64,000 bases of DNA from Pseudomonas capeferrum (GCF_013523055.1 NZ_JAAMQM010000011.1:62001-126000); one strand, 5' to 3'; counted from the stretch's first letter, positions 49,268 to 61,471 are shown. The notes: a model not told the origin generated them from the letters alone. A program made the numbers and translations.

Positions 49268-50728
49268 GTGAACCGGCCCACGCCCGTCAAGCCAGACAAC
49301 TTCTTCCTGATGATCTTTCGCGCCCTGCGCCAACGCCGAGTTCCCCTGGCGCTGCGGATTGCCAGCTACAACATCTTCCTGGTCGCCTTGGCCCTGGTCA
49401 TCTATGCCTGCGTCATGGGCCTGCAATTCAAGCAGGCCATGCACGATCAGGCAGATGCCCTCGGCCAGAGCCTGACCATCCAGACCGCCACGTCGGCGAC
49501 GGAGCTGCTGGTGTCCAACGACATCCTCAGTCTCAACGTCCTGCTGGGCAATCTGGTGAAGAACCCGCTGGTAGCCCACGCCGCCATCTATAGCGTGGAC
49601 AATCGCATACTCGCAGAGGCAGGCCAGCGCCCCAAGAACAGCCTGCTCGGCGAGGCGCAAGGCCTTTACCAGACCAAGATCACGTTCCAGGACGTGACCG
49701 CCGGCCAGCTGCGCATCAGCCTCGACATGGCCCAGTTCCAGCAGCCGCTGACCATCAGTCTGCAGAGCATGGGTATTCTCGCCGGGATCCTTCTGGCACT
49801 GGCGCTGGCCTTGAGCCTGCGCCTGGGACGATACATGTCGACTCCATTGCTGCAGCTGCGTGTCTGGCTGCGTGCCCCGCACCCCTATACCCCGGCAATC
49901 GACCGCCAGGACGAGATCGGCGATCTTGCCCGCCAGTTGCACGCGCGCCTGGCCCCGCCTCCACCGCCGGAACCGGAGGAAGAAGAGGACGAAAGCACGT
50001 TCGACGAACCTCAGGCATTGGACCAGCACCCGCTCAAGCCAAGCGTTCCAAGGACGGTGAAGGCGATCGAGGATGAGAATGACGATGAGGCCTTTGCCGA
50101 TCTGATCGACGCTCCTCAAAGCAAGGCGAAACCTGCCACCAACGCTGCCTCGGAGCCCCAGAGCAGCGCCATTCTAGCGGTCCAGCTCGGCTCGCAGGAG
50201 CAGTTGCGTCGCCTGCCGCGCACCCGTCTGACCGAATTGTTGGAACGCTATCGCGACTGCCTCGACCAGGCCGCTTCTCTCTACGATGGTGAGATCTTCA
50301 CCTTGAGCGATGGCAGCAATCTGTTGGTGTTCCACAGCCGCGACTGTGGTGAGGATTATCTGACCAACGCCATCTGCTGTGGCGAGTTGCTACGTGCGCT
50401 CGGCCATGCCTTGCAGATCGAAGTGGCGGACAGTGGCATCACGTTGCAGCTGCAACTGGGCCTGGTCCTGGCCGGCGACCTCCATGGTCTGAGTCAGGTC
50501 GACCTGCTGCTGACCGACAAGGCCCAGGATGCGTTGGCCCTGTCCCAGCACAGCCGTAACCTGCTGCTGGTGGAACGCAAGATCAACGATGACGCCCTGA
50601 TCCGCCAACGCGCGCGCATTCGCCCGATCGCAAGCCCTGAGGGCGCCTGCTGCGTCGAGCGATTGATGGAGCCTTATCCTTCGATGCTCGAACGGCAACT
50701 GGCGCGGATGCACGAGCGCGACGCTTGA
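49268..50728 (+). CDS. AhpA/YtjB-like inner-membrane protein with degenerate cyclase-like domain
   Basis: About 486 residues from a GTG at 49268 (VNRPTPVKPDNFF); an ATG at 49310 is the alternative. TM1 about 31-52, a periplasmic part of about 120 residues, TM2 about 172-192, a HAMP-like segment (STPLLQLRVWLR to DEIGDLARQLHARL), a very acidic linker near 238-285 (PPPPPEPEEEEDESTFDEPQ), then a domain (SSAILAVQLGSQEQLRRLPR to LQLQLGLVLAGDL) resembling a class III nucleotidyl cyclase fold without its catalytic metal aspartates as far as I can see. The neighbour of serB in enterobacteria (YtjB/SmpA-like) fits this position. Likely a membrane signalling protein; function unknown. Confidence 0.65.
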   Translation: MNRPTPVKPDNFFLMIFRALRQRRVPLALRIASYNIFLVALALVIYACVMGLQFKQAMHDQADALGQSLTIQTATSATELLVSNDILSLNVLLGNLVKNPLVAHAAIYSVDNRILAEAGQRPKNSLLGEAQGLYQTKITFQDVTAGQLRISLDMAQFQQPLTISLQSMGILAGILLALALALSLRLGRYMSTPLLQLRVWLRAPHPYTPAIDRQDEIGDLARQLHARLAPPPPPEPEEEEDESTFDEPQALDQHPLKPSVPRTVKAIEDENDDEAFADLIDAPQSKAKPATNAASEPQSSAILAVQLGSQEQLRRLPRTRLTELLERYRDCLDQAASLYDGEIFTLSDGSNLLVFHSRDCGEDYLTNAICCGELLRALGHALQIEVADSGITLQLQLGLVLAGDLHGLSQVDLLLTDKAQDALALSQHSRNLLLVERKINDDALIRQRARIRPIASPEGACCVERLMEPYPSMLERQLARMHERDA

Positions 50729-50780
50729 CCCAAGTCTGCCCGACGCATGCCGTCGGGCGGTACGGGGCAACCCTCATCAG

Positions 50781-51030
50781 CCTAATGCCCGTCAGCTAAG
50801 GAAAAGCATTCGGTTTCAGATGCTGAAGCTTATCTTTCGGCTTCTACATCTTCTATGAAGCTTATGGCCTATCGCGGGACAAGCCCGCTCACCACCGGTG
50901 CACGGTGCAGTGAAGACATGTCCGGGTGGTGAGCGGGCTTGTCCCGCGATAGGCCATAAGCTTCACAGAAGGCTTGAGAGAAAAACAAAGGCATAACATT
51001 CGGCGTTGAATGCTTTCCTTGACTGACCGG
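50781..51030. repeat. Long palindromic element with REP pair at apex, copy D
   Basis: About 250 bp in the 389-bp gap after the AhpA-like gene. Left end CCTAATGCCCGTCAGCTAAG and AAAGCATTCGGTTTCAGATG are mirrored by the right end, AACATTCGGCGTTGAATGCTTTCCTTGACTGACCGG in part. The inner arms GAAGCTTATGGCCTATCGCG and REP cores pair exactly around an apex at about 50897-50926. Confidence 0.8.
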
Positions 51031-51050
51031 TATTACCTCAGCAGCCTCAT

Positions 51051-51089
51051 AAAAAAACCGCTGCCAGGCCTCTGGCAACGGTTTTTTTT
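51051..51089. terminator. Bidirectional terminator between the AhpA-like and PqiC-like genes
   Basis: A-run, CCG-CT-GCCAGAGG-type stem around GGCCTC, then TTTTTTTT (51082-51089). Both flanks are homopolymeric, so it works in either direction for these convergent genes. Confidence 0.88.
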
Positions 51090-51117
51090 CGATCAGCCCC
51101 TTCAGAACCCGAAGGCT

Positions 51118-51828
51118 CTAGAACCGATAGACTTCCATCTCGGTCCGAATAGGCGCAGCCATCGGGATCTTCGACTTCTCGGGCTCCTTGCGCACCTGCA
51201 CCGGCGCCGCGGGCTTCTTCGGGGTCTCCTCGACCACCGCAGGCTGGTTGGCCAGCAGTTTGACGGCAGCGCTCAGCTGTTCGGCAAGCTTCTGCAGCAA
51301 TTGCCCCTGGGCCTGTACCTGAGAAGCCTCGGTACCCTGATGCTCCTGCTGCAGATGCACGATACGGTTATCGCGCACATGGCCACGCCGATCGAGCACA
51401 CGCCATTGGGCATCGAGGATCGCAGGCTGGTTGCTGCCCGAATCCAGGCGGGTGATCGACAACAGAACTTGCACATCGGGGCTGAAGCCGGTGCTTGCCG
51501 GTGCCAGGACCACGCGTTGGCTGTCCAGGCGCCAGGCAAGTTGACGTACCAGCAACTGGTCGATATCCGAAGACAGGCTACCCGCCCAACGACCGTCGGT
51601 CGCCGCCACCAGGCTGCCATCAGCCTGACGCTGCAGGAAGGTTTCGCGTTGCAGGTAATCGGCCACGGATACCGGGCCGAGCACGACAGCCATGCCCGCA
51701 CTCTGCGAGGGCTGTTCCGGGGCGCCGCTGTCAAGCTGATACAGGGCGACAGGCTGGTGCATGCTGCAACCAGAGAGCCCTAGTACGCCAGTCACCAGCA
51801 AAATAAATGGAAGGCGCAGAAATCTCAT
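51118..51828 (-). CDS. PqiC-type outer-membrane lipoprotein (ABC transport auxiliary)
   Basis: 236 residues. Lipoprotein signal: hydrophobic FILLVTGVLGLSGC with lipobox LSGC, Cys at about 21. The body (VALYQLDSG, VVLGPVSVADYLQR, VLAPASTGFSPDVQVLLSIT) matches the PqiC/DUF330 auxiliary lipoprotein family, which supports MCE-type lipid transport. A charged Pro/Lys tail ends MEVYRF. PqiA/PqiB partners are not adjacent. It lies 173 bp beyond the parC end and is the last minus-strand gene before the terminator. Confidence 0.75.
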   Translation of the reverse strand: MRFLRLPFILLVTGVLGLSGCSMHQPVALYQLDSGAPEQPSQSAGMAVVLGPVSVADYLQRETFLQRQADGSLVAATDGRWAGSLSSDIDQLLVRQLAWRLDSQRVVLAPASTGFSPDVQVLLSITRLDSGSNQPAILDAQWRVLDRRGHVRDNRIVHLQQEHQGTEASQVQAQGQLLQKLAEQLSAAVKLLANQPAVVEETPKKPAAPVQVRKEPEKSKIPMAAPIRTEMEVYRF

Positions 51829-51958
51829 TCATCCCATCCAGGCAGTCGCCAGCAGGCAACCGCAGTGATACTGATATTAATTCGTCAGGACACACAGCCA
51901 CGCTGGCGCCAGAAGGGCACTATCATCCGTGAAATAGCCGCCAGACTCCAGCATTTAT

Positions 51959-51991
51959 GCCTGTAACGACGCCGAAACAGCCGTTACAGGC
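51959..51991 (-). terminator. Hairpin after parC
   Basis: 10-bp stem GCCTGTAACG / CGTTACAGGC with a 13-base loop lies 10 bp after the parC stop. No strong T-run follows, so it is a possible transcript-end structure only. Confidence 0.45.
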
Positions 51992-52001
51992 ACCGATACA
52001 A

Positions 52002-54782
<2,781 letters not shown>

Positions 54783-54801
<19 letters not shown>

Positions 54802-55769
54802 CCGCCCTTGGGCGCGGCGAATTTCCAGACCAGCGGCCGAGACTCCCCATCGGCACGGGTGGCGCCGTTGTTGTCCAGCCCCACCCAGGCGCCCTCGGCA
54901 TCTATTACCAGCGCCTCGGCAAGGCCGAACGGCTGGTCATAGCGGCGAGCGTCGGTCATTGCCTCGGCGGCATACGACCAGCAATGTTCCACCTCACCCG
55001 TGTCGGCATGCCGACGGCAGATGCGAAACGCATTGCGCTCCAAGGTAAAGAGCTTGCCTTCGTACAGTGTCAGGTCGGCAAAGTCGCGTGCTACCGGTCG
55101 GGTCCTGCCGGTCTGCGCGGGAGGCGTTTCGGTGCCTGCCTCGCTGAGCAGCACGCAACTGCGCCCGCAGGTCCAGACGGACTGCTGGCGATGCACGCTT
55201 ACCAGCCCGCGTCGCTCGCGCTCGCCGGCCAGCCACAGACGGTCCCCGGCGGGATTGATCGTCAGGCCCTCGAACAAAGCGTTGAAGCGCAGGAGCATGC
55301 CGCTGGCACGAGCCTGACGGACCATCTGCGGGTCGATCCTGAGCCAGGTCGGTGCCCCTTCTCGCGGCACTTGCAGCACGCCGACATGCGTCTCGCTCAC
55401 CAGGTAGAAGCTGCCGGCCTGGTCACACGTGATGCCTTCGAAGTCGAGTACGCCACCCCGCAGAAAGGAAGCCGCCCAGTTGCGCGAACGCAAACCCCAG
55501 GGCAGCCCGCTTTCCGGCACGGGTGGCGCCGCGAAGGTCAGCGCCTGGGCCTGCCAGACCGGGCCTTGCCGGTCCATGCGGTAGATCCGGTCGTCATCCC
55601 GGTCCGACACTCCCCACAGCGCGCCTTGGCAGACTGCCAGCCCCGAAAGGTTGCCGCCACGCATGCCTTCGATCGGGTATTCCCCCGTGAGCTCGAGCTC
55701 AGGCCAATCAGCGGCCTGGCTCGAGAGCGCGAAAAGTGCCAGGCCAGCGACCAGAAGCCGACGAATCAA
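54783..55769 (-). CDS. Secreted phytase-esterase-like beta-propeller protein
   Basis: 328 residues. Signal peptide MIRRLLVAGLALFALSSQA, cleaved before ADWPELEL. The body has propeller-type repeats with LSGLAVCQGALWGVSDRDDD (about 41-60) and DFEGITCD (about 108), typical of the esterase-like activity of phytase family (PF13449). Two Cys pairs (WTCGRSC; CRR and HCW) suggest disulfides in the periplasm. ATGA couples its start to the parE stop. Function is unknown; its place inside the topoisomerase IV locus is characteristic of pseudomonads. Confidence 0.78.
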
Positions 55770-57670
55770 GCCAGGACCTCGGCGAGGTTGCCCTTGGTTT
55801 CCAGCCAGCTCTTGCGATCACCGGCGCGTTTCTTGGCCAGCAGCATGTCCATGATCTCGCGGGTGCCCTGCAGATCGTCGAGGGTCAGTTGGACCAGACG
55901 CCGCGTGTTCGGGTCCATCGTGGTCTCGCGCAGCTGGGGCGGGTTCATCTCGCCCAGGCCCTTGAAGCGCGTGACCTGTGGCTTGCCGCGCTTCTTCTCG
56001 GCGACCAGTCGATCGAGGATGCCGTCACGCTCGGCCTCGTCCAGGGCGTAGTAGATCTCCTTGCCCAGGTCGATGCGGTACAGCGGCGGCATGGCCACGT
56101 ACACATGGCCTGCCTCGACCAGCGGACGGAAATGCTGGACGAACAAGGCGCACAGCAGTGTCGCGATGTGCAGGCCGTCCGAGTCGGCGTCGGCCAGGAT
56201 GCAGACCTTGCCGTAGCGCAGCTGGCCGAGGTCGCTGGCGCCAGGGTCGACACCGATCGCCACGGCGATATTGTGCACTTCCTGGCTCGCCAGGACCTCG
56301 CTGCCGTCGACTTCCCAGGTATTGAGGATCTTGCCGCGCAACGGCAGGATCGCCTGGAATTCCTTGTCCCGCGCCTGCTTGGCCGAACCGCCGGCGGAGT
56401 CGCCTTCGACCAGGAAGAGCTCGGCACGCATGGGGTCCTGACCGGCGCAATCGGCCAGCTTGCCAGGCAGTGCCGGGCCCTGGGTGATGCGCTTGCGCTC
56501 GACCTTCTTGCTCGCCTTCAGACGCCGTCCGGCATTGCTGATGGCCAGCTCGGCCAGTTGCATGCCCAGCTCGGGGTGCGCATTGAGCCAGAGGCTAAAG
56601 GCATCCTTGACCACGCCGGAAACGAATGCGGCCGCTTCACGCGATGACAGACGCTCCTTGGTCTGGCCGGAGAACTGGGCTTCCTGCATCTTCATCGACA
56701 GCACGAAGGTGATGCGCTCCCAGATGTCCTCGGGCGCCAGCTTGACCCCGCGAGGCAACAGGTTGCGGAACTCGCAGAACTCGCGCATCGCGTCGAGCAG
56801 GCCCTGGCGCAGGCCATTGACGTGGGTACCACCCTGGGCGGTGGGGATCAGGTTCACGTAGCTTTCCTGCACGCTGTCGCCGCCTTCCGGCAGCCACAGC
56901 AGAGCCCAGTCCACAGCCTCCTTGTTACCGGCCAGGCTGCCGCAGAACGGCTCGTCCGGCAGGCGCTGGAACTCGCTTACCGCGTCGACCAGGTAAGAGC
57001 GCAGGCCATCCTCGTAATGCCACTCGACCTTCTCGCCGCTGGCCTTGTCCTCGAAGCTGACCAACAGTCCCGGGCACAGCACTGCCTTGGCCTTGAGCAC
57101 ATGCTTGAGACGACTGACGGAAAACTTCGCCGAATCGAAATACTTGGGGTCCGGCGCGAAGTACACGCTGGTCCCGGTGTTGCGCTTGCCGACCGAGCCG
57201 ACCACTTCCAGCTCGGTGGCCTTGAAACCGTTGGCGAAGGTCATCTGGTATTCGTTGCCGTCGCGCTTGACGCGCACGCGCACCTGGGTCGACAAGGCGT
57301 TGACCACGGAAATACCCACGCCATGCAGGCCGCCGGAGAACTGGTAGTTCTTGTTGGAGAACTTGCCGCCGGCATGCAGCTTGGTAAGGATCAACTCGAC
57401 CCCGGACACGCCTTCTTCCGGGTGGATGTCCACCGGCATGCCGCGGCCGTCGTCGCTGACTTCGAGCGAATGGTCGGCGTGCAGGATGACTTGCACCGAG
57501 CGGGCATGGCCGGCCAGGGCTTCATCGACGCTGTTGTCGATGACTTCCTGAGCCAGGTGGTTCGGTCGGCTGGTATCGGTATACATGCCGGGCCGCTTGC
57601 GGACCGGGTCGAGGCCGGAGAGGACTTCGATGGCGTCTGCGTTATAGGCGCTAGCGCTGGGATTGGCCAT
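55766..57670 (-). CDS. parE: DNA topoisomerase IV subunit B
   Basis: 634 residues. GHKL ATPase: VRKRPGMYTDTSRPNHLAQE, EVIDNSVDEALAG, DDGRGMPVDIHPEEGVSGVE, GGLHGVGISVVNALS. TOPRIM: ELFLVEGDSAGGSAKQARDK and the PLRGKILNTWEV and DADSDGLHI metal site. It powers strand passage with ParC. Full length. Upstream neighbours yqiA-cpdA-yqiB-nudF reproduce the E. coli order. Confidence 0.97.
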   Translation of the reverse strand: MANPSASAYNADAIEVLSGLDPVRKRPGMYTDTSRPNHLAQEVIDNSVDEALAGHARSVQVILHADHSLEVSDDGRGMPVDIHPEEGVSGVELILTKLHAGGKFSNKNYQFSGGLHGVGISVVNALSTQVRVRVKRDGNEYQMTFANGFKATELEVVGSVGKRNTGTSVYFAPDPKYFDSAKFSVSRLKHVLKAKAVLCPGLLVSFEDKASGEKVEWHYEDGLRSYLVDAVSEFQRLPDEPFCGSLAGNKEAVDWALLWLPEGGDSVQESYVNLIPTAQGGTHVNGLRQGLLDAMREFCEFRNLLPRGVKLAPEDIWERITFVLSMKMQEAQFSGQTKERLSSREAAAFVSGVVKDAFSLWLNAHPELGMQLAELAISNAGRRLKASKKVERKRITQGPALPGKLADCAGQDPMRAELFLVEGDSAGGSAKQARDKEFQAILPLRGKILNTWEVDGSEVLASQEVHNIAVAIGVDPGASDLGQLRYGKVCILADADSDGLHIATLLCALFVQHFRPLVEAGHVYVAMPPLYRIDLGKEIYYALDEAERDGILDRLVAEKKRGKPQVTRFKGLGEMNPPQLRETTMDPNTRRLVQLTLDDLQGTREIMDMLLAKKRAGDRKSWLETKGNLAEVLA

Positions 57671-57704
57671 GGGTTCTCGTCGTCAGTCTGGTGAATGCAA
57701 AAAA

Positions 57705-58313
57705 TCAGAATGTGGAAAAATCGATCGCGGCATAGTGTTCGTGGCCGATGCCGGCGTAGCTCAGCAAGGCTGGCAGACGCGCGGCAAAACCCTGGAAGCC
57801 ATGGTCGCCACCGGCCTGGATCCGCAACGCGCAGGCCCGGTAATAACGCTCGGCCTGGCGGTAGTCCAAGGTCTCGTCGGCGGTCTGCAACCAGACCTGA
57901 TAGCGCGCGGCGTCCTGCGGCGCGGGTACTTCCAGTTCGGCCAGGGCCTGCACGTGGTCCAGGGTCAGCTCCCAGGTCTCGCCACTGTAGAAGTTGCGCT
58001 GGGTGCCGAGCTGGCCATCGAACAGCCGATGCGGGCTGACCGCCGGGTTGATCAGCAGTGCCTTGAGTCCATGGCGTTCGGCAAGGTGGGTGGCATAGTA
58101 GCCGCCCAGCGAACTGCCGACCAGCAGGGGAGCGCCGAGCTCGGCGATGGATGCCTCCAGCTGGCGCATGGCTTGGCGCGGATGATGGTGCAGGGACGGG
58201 ACTCGCAGATGGTCGCTGAGCCCCGCCTGCTGCATCACGGCCACGAGCTGGCGTGCTTTCGTCGACAACGGTGAGCTGTTGAAACCGTGGATGTAGAGGA
58301 TCGAACCCGGCAT
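57705..58313 (-). CDS. YqiA-family alpha/beta-hydrolase
   Basis: 202 residues, cytoplasmic. Alpha/beta-hydrolase fold with oxyanion segment ILYIHGFNSSPLSTKARQL, nucleophile elbow GSSLGGYYA (Ser about 69), acid in LQTADETLDY and catalytic His in GGDHGF. E. coli YqiA is an esterase for short acyl chains of unknown physiological substrate. 34 bp upstream of parE. Confidence 0.9.
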   Translation of the reverse strand: MPGSILYIHGFNSSPLSTKARQLVAVMQQAGLSDHLRVPSLHHHPRQAMRQLEASIAELGAPLLVGSSLGGYYATHLAERHGLKALLINPAVSPHRLFDGQLGTQRNFYSGETWELTLDHVQALAELEVPAPQDAARYQVWLQTADETLDYRQAERYYRACALRIQAGGDHGFQGFAARLPALLSYAGIGHEHYAAIDFSTF

Positions 58314-58422
58314 GCTACCCCCGAATAGGCTGCGCGGCGCCCTTGGGTACGGGCGCAGGGACGCGCAGTGTAGCCTGTTCGCGGGTCATTGGCGCAGCTT
58401 CGCGTTTTTCGCAACAATTTGT

Positions 58423-59238
58423 TCAGTAGCCACCGCTGTCGAAATCCAGCCGCACGTCGAAATCCTCGACCCGCGAGACACCGGTCTCGACCCGCCCATC
58501 GGCATGCAGACGCAGCCAACGATAGCCGGGTTTTTCTTCGCTGACCTTGAAGTCCTCGCTGCGCGGGGCGAACTGGATACAGGTGGAAGGGCTGGCCAGA
58601 AGACGCCGTCCGTCCCGCACCTGGTCCCACTCCTGATGGACATGGCCCCACAGCAGCACTCGCAGATTCGCATGCGCCTGCAAGCGCGACAGCAAGCCGT
58701 CGGCATCGCGCAAGCCGATGGGTGCCATCCAGGCGCAGCCGATATCCACGGGGTGATGATGGAAACACACCAGGCAATGACGCGTGTCGGCACCCGCCAG
58801 GGCCTCGTCGAGCCGTTCGAGCTGGTCATCGCCCAGCCAGCCGTAGGTAGCGCCCGAAACCGATGAGTCGAGCATGACGATTCGCCAGTTACCGATGTCG
58901 GTGACTGTCTGGACCAGGTCGGTACCCTTGGCCACACGAGCCATTACCTGTGTTTCGTCATGGTTGCCCGACAGCCAGCGCGCGGGCGCGACCAGCGGCG
59001 CGGTCAGTTGTCGAAACGCTTCATAGGAGGCCTCGGTGCCGTCCTGGGAGAGGTCGCCGGTGCACAGCAGCAGGTCGATACGCGGCTGTTCGAGACGAAC
59101 ACGTTCGACCACCTGCTCAAGGCTGTCACGGGTATTCATGCCCAGCAAGGTACCGCTCGCGTCGGCGAACAGATGGCTGTCGGTCAGTTGCACCACATGG
59201 ACGGGTGTGTCGTCGGGGGAGCGATTGAGTTGCGGCAA
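58423..59238 (-). CDS. cpdA: 3',5'-cyclic-AMP phosphodiesterase CpdA
   Basis: 271 residues, class III metallophosphoesterase. Metal ligands are all visible: VVQLTDSHLF (D20, H22), CTGDLSQDG, LSGNHDE, CFHHHPVD and GHVHQEW. It hydrolyses cAMP, which in Pseudomonas acts through Vfr/Crp. Position next to yqiA, yqiB and nudF matches the E. coli cpdA locus. Confidence 0.93.
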   Translation of the reverse strand: MPQLNRSPDDTPVHVVQLTDSHLFADASGTLLGMNTRDSLEQVVERVRLEQPRIDLLLCTGDLSQDGTEASYEAFRQLTAPLVAPARWLSGNHDETQVMARVAKGTDLVQTVTDIGNWRIVMLDSSVSGATYGWLGDDQLERLDEALAGADTRHCLVCFHHHPVDIGCAWMAPIGLRDADGLLSRLQAHANLRVLLWGHVHQEWDQVRDGRRLLASPSTCIQFAPRSEDFKVSEEKPGYRWLRLHADGRVETGVSRVEDFDVRLDFDSGGY

Positions 59239-59317
59239 CGGCCGTCTCCTTGAACGTTTACAGCACGATTATGGCCTTTGGCCGCCTTCGCGCAAACTTT
59301 TCAGGTAGCCGGCAGCT

Positions 59318-59764
59318 TCAGCGTACGACGGCAAGCTCGTGACCACAGGCGAGGCAATGGCTCAGCCATTCGCCGAGAAACAGATTGAGCTGGGCTTTCT
59401 CGTCCGGCTGGTGCATGGCCGCATTCGGATAGGGGTAGATGCTGCGCAGGCGCCGGGCATGTTCGGCGCTCACCACTTCGGCCATGCGCGCGTCGTGATA
59501 GACCTGGACTTCGAGCTGTGGCACCGGAAGCCAGGGCAGGCTGTGCTCCTGGCGCACCCGCAGCGTCGTGGTGTAAGGACAGGCGAGCACGACATCGAGC
59601 GCCAGCACGCCGAGCATCTGGTCGCCCTGGGTCATGCCGATGCGGCGTGAGCTCTGGGTCGTGCGCATGTCCGGCAACAGTCTCATCAACCGCGCGTAAT
59701 TGGCCTCGCAGGCTGCCTGCAACCCTGCCAGATCGACACGGTAGCGGTCGCGCAAGAGGTTCAC
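59318..59764 (-). CDS. DUF1249 (YqiB-type) protein
   Basis: 148 residues from a GTG at 59764 that overlaps the nudF stop (GTGA); an upstream ATG 14 codons earlier would overlap nudF further. DUF1249 hallmarks: RYRVDLAGLQAACEANYARL, LEVQVYHDARMAEVVSAEHA and RSIYPYPNAAMHQPDEKAQL. Cytoplasmic, function unknown. Conserved between nudF and cpdA. Confidence 0.85.
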   Translation of the reverse strand: MNLLRDRYRVDLAGLQAACEANYARLMRLLPDMRTTQSSRRIGMTQGDQMLGVLALDVVLACPYTTTLRVRQEHSLPWLPVPQLEVQVYHDARMAEVVSAEHARRLRSIYPYPNAAMHQPDEKAQLNLFLGEWLSHCLACGHELAVVR

Positions 59765-60378
59765 GACCACATCCCCCTGACTTCCGCCCGGTTCAGCGCC
59801 AGCCACTGCAAGGCAATGATGCTTGCCGCGTTGCCGATACGACCGTCACGCACCGCCTGCAATGCGTCCTCGAACGCCCACACGCGAACGCGGATGTCCT
59901 CGCCCTCTTCCTCCAGGCCATGCAAGCCGCCGGCGCCGTCGCTGCTGCAGCGTCCCAGGTAAAGGTGGACATACTCGTCACTGCCACCCGGCGAAGGGAA
60001 GTAGCGGGTCATCGGCCATAGCGCGGAGAAGGTCAGGCCCGCTTCTTCCTGCGCCTCGCGGTGGGCGACTTCCTCGGGCTGCTCGTCCTTGTCGAACAGG
60101 CCGGCGACCAGTTCGATCAGCCAGGGATTGTCGGTCTTGCCGAGCGCGCCGACACGAAACTGCTCGATCAGCACCACCTCGTCCCGCTGGGCATCATAGG
60201 GCAGGACGCAGACGGCATCATGGCGCACGAACAGCTCGCGGCTGATCTCGCGACTCATCCCACCCGCGAACAGCTCATGGCGCAGGCGCACCTTGTCGAG
60301 CTTGTAAAAGCCTTGGAAGCAGTTGGCCCGTTCGACGATTTCTACCGCCGCGGGAACTGAGTTCAACGTGTCTGACAT
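59761..60378 (-). CDS. nudF: ADP-ribose diphosphatase (Nudix)
   Basis: 205 residues from ATG 60378; an ATG four codons upstream is possible. Nudix box GLFDKDEQPEEVAHREAQEE then AGL (about 95-117) fits GX5EX7REUXEEXGU exactly. The SPGGSDEYVHLYLGR segment is typical of ADP-ribose pyrophosphatases. It removes ADP-ribose and related dinucleotides. First gene of the nudF-yqiB-cpdA-yqiA-parE run; divergent from the DUF3298 lipoprotein. Confidence 0.94.
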   Translation of the reverse strand: MSDTLNSVPAAVEIVERANCFQGFYKLDKVRLRHELFAGGMSREISRELFVRHDAVCVLPYDAQRDEVVLIEQFRVGALGKTDNPWLIELVAGLFDKDEQPEEVAHREAQEEAGLTFSALWPMTRYFPSPGGSDEYVHLYLGRCSSDGAGGLHGLEEEGEDIRVRVWAFEDALQAVRDGRIGNAASIIALQWLALNRAEVRGMWS

Positions 60379-60496
60379 GGAAATCCTCATTACCTCGTTT
60401 ACCGCATCGGGCCATCCTACTCTGCGTCACGTCACGTTTCATCCCTTTCAAGATGACGCGATGACTGACAGGATAGGCCCGCGTCATTCACTTAGC

Positions 60497-60662
60497 CTAG
60501 TGGCCTGTGTGGCGGATTCGCATGCCCAGCTTCGGCCCCAGGCTTCGCCAGGCTGCGTTGCCATTCCTCGCCGTAGCCCTGCTACGACTCCTCATGGTGC
60601 CTTGCCTGGCGAAGCCTGGGACTCGAAGTTGAGCATCCGAATCCACCGTACAAGCCACTAGT
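60497..60662. repeat. 166-bp imperfect palindromic element, MITE-like
   Basis: In the 346-bp gap between the divergent nudF and DUF3298 genes. The ends CTAGTGGCCTG and CAAGCCACTAG mirror each other; imperfect outer arms of about 38 bp lead to a near-perfect inner pair CCCAGGCTTCGCCAGGC / GCCTGGCGAAGCCTGGG (60556-60573 and 60603-60621 approx.) around a loop of about 30 bp. The ends share CTAG. It is unlike the REP family of the window. The remaining parts of the gap hold no gene. Confidence 0.75.
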
Positions 60663-60724
60663 GGCGAACCGAAGGCCCCGCCTACGGTCCAAGGCCGATC
60701 AACTTTTGTCCTGCAAGGATCATC

Positions 60725-61471
60725 ATGACACTTGTCAAACTGACTTCCGTGGCTGTGCTGGCATTGGCCCTCGGCGCGTGCCAGAGCTTGTTCGAGCCCA
60801 GCTACCGCGCGCCGCTCGAGGTCAAGCGCGAGGCCTGGGAACACGTCAAGCCCGGTTGCAGCCAGAGCGACTGTCCGCTGGTCAACATCGACACCATCCA
60901 CTTCCCGACCCTGCCGAAGCTGGATGGCATCGTCGAAAGCCGCCTGCTGCAGCTGACAGAGGACAACCAGCGCGGCACCGCGCCGATCTCACTCAAGGCC
61001 TACGAAGACCAGTACCTGGCCAGCGCCGAGAAGCGTAACAGCAGCTACCTGCAAGCCAAGGTACGCGAGCAGCATGACGGCCTGGTGATCATCGAGCTGT
61101 CGAGCTACCTCGACAGCGGCGGCGCCCACGGCATGCCGGGACGCGGTTTCATCAACTACTCGCGCAAGCAGGACAAGGTACTTACCCTGCAGGACATGCT
61201 GCTGCCCGGAAAGGAAGCGGCGTTCTGGCAGACCGCCGAGCAGGCTCATCGTGCCTGGCTGATCAGTACCGGCATGGACAAGGATCCCGAGTTCGTCAAG
61301 ACCTGGCCATTCCGCCAGACCCCGCATATCGCTCTCACCTACGGCGCCGTGGTGGTCAAGTATGAAGTCTATGCGATCGCACCGTACTCGATGGGTCACA
61401 TCGAGCTGAAGATCCCTTATCCACGCCTCAATGCCGTTCTCAAGCCCGAGCTGTTCCCCGGCCGCGGCTGA
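60725..61471 (+). CDS. DUF3298/RsiV-type lipoprotein
   Basis: 248 residues. Lipobox ALGAC after a hydrophobic VAVLALALG, Cys at about 19. Central DUF4163-like and C-terminal DUF3298 domains: IELSSYLDSGGAHGMPGRGF (about 123-142) and YEVYAIAPYSMGHIELKIPY. The latter family includes B. subtilis RsiV and peptidoglycan-deacetylase-associated domains. AAGGATC precedes ATG. Its 3' end overlaps convergent cytX by 32 bp. Envelope function is inferred. Confidence 0.82.
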   Translation: MTLVKLTSVAVLALALGACQSLFEPSYRAPLEVKREAWEHVKPGCSQSDCPLVNIDTIHFPTLPKLDGIVESRLLQLTEDNQRGTAPISLKAYEDQYLASAEKRNSSYLQAKVREQHDGLVIIELSSYLDSGGAHGMPGRGFINYSRKQDKVLTLQDMLLPGKEAAFWQTAEQAHRAWLISTGMDKDPEFVKTWPFRQTPHIALTYGAVVVKYEVYAIAPYSMGHIELKIPYPRLNAVLKPELFPGRG

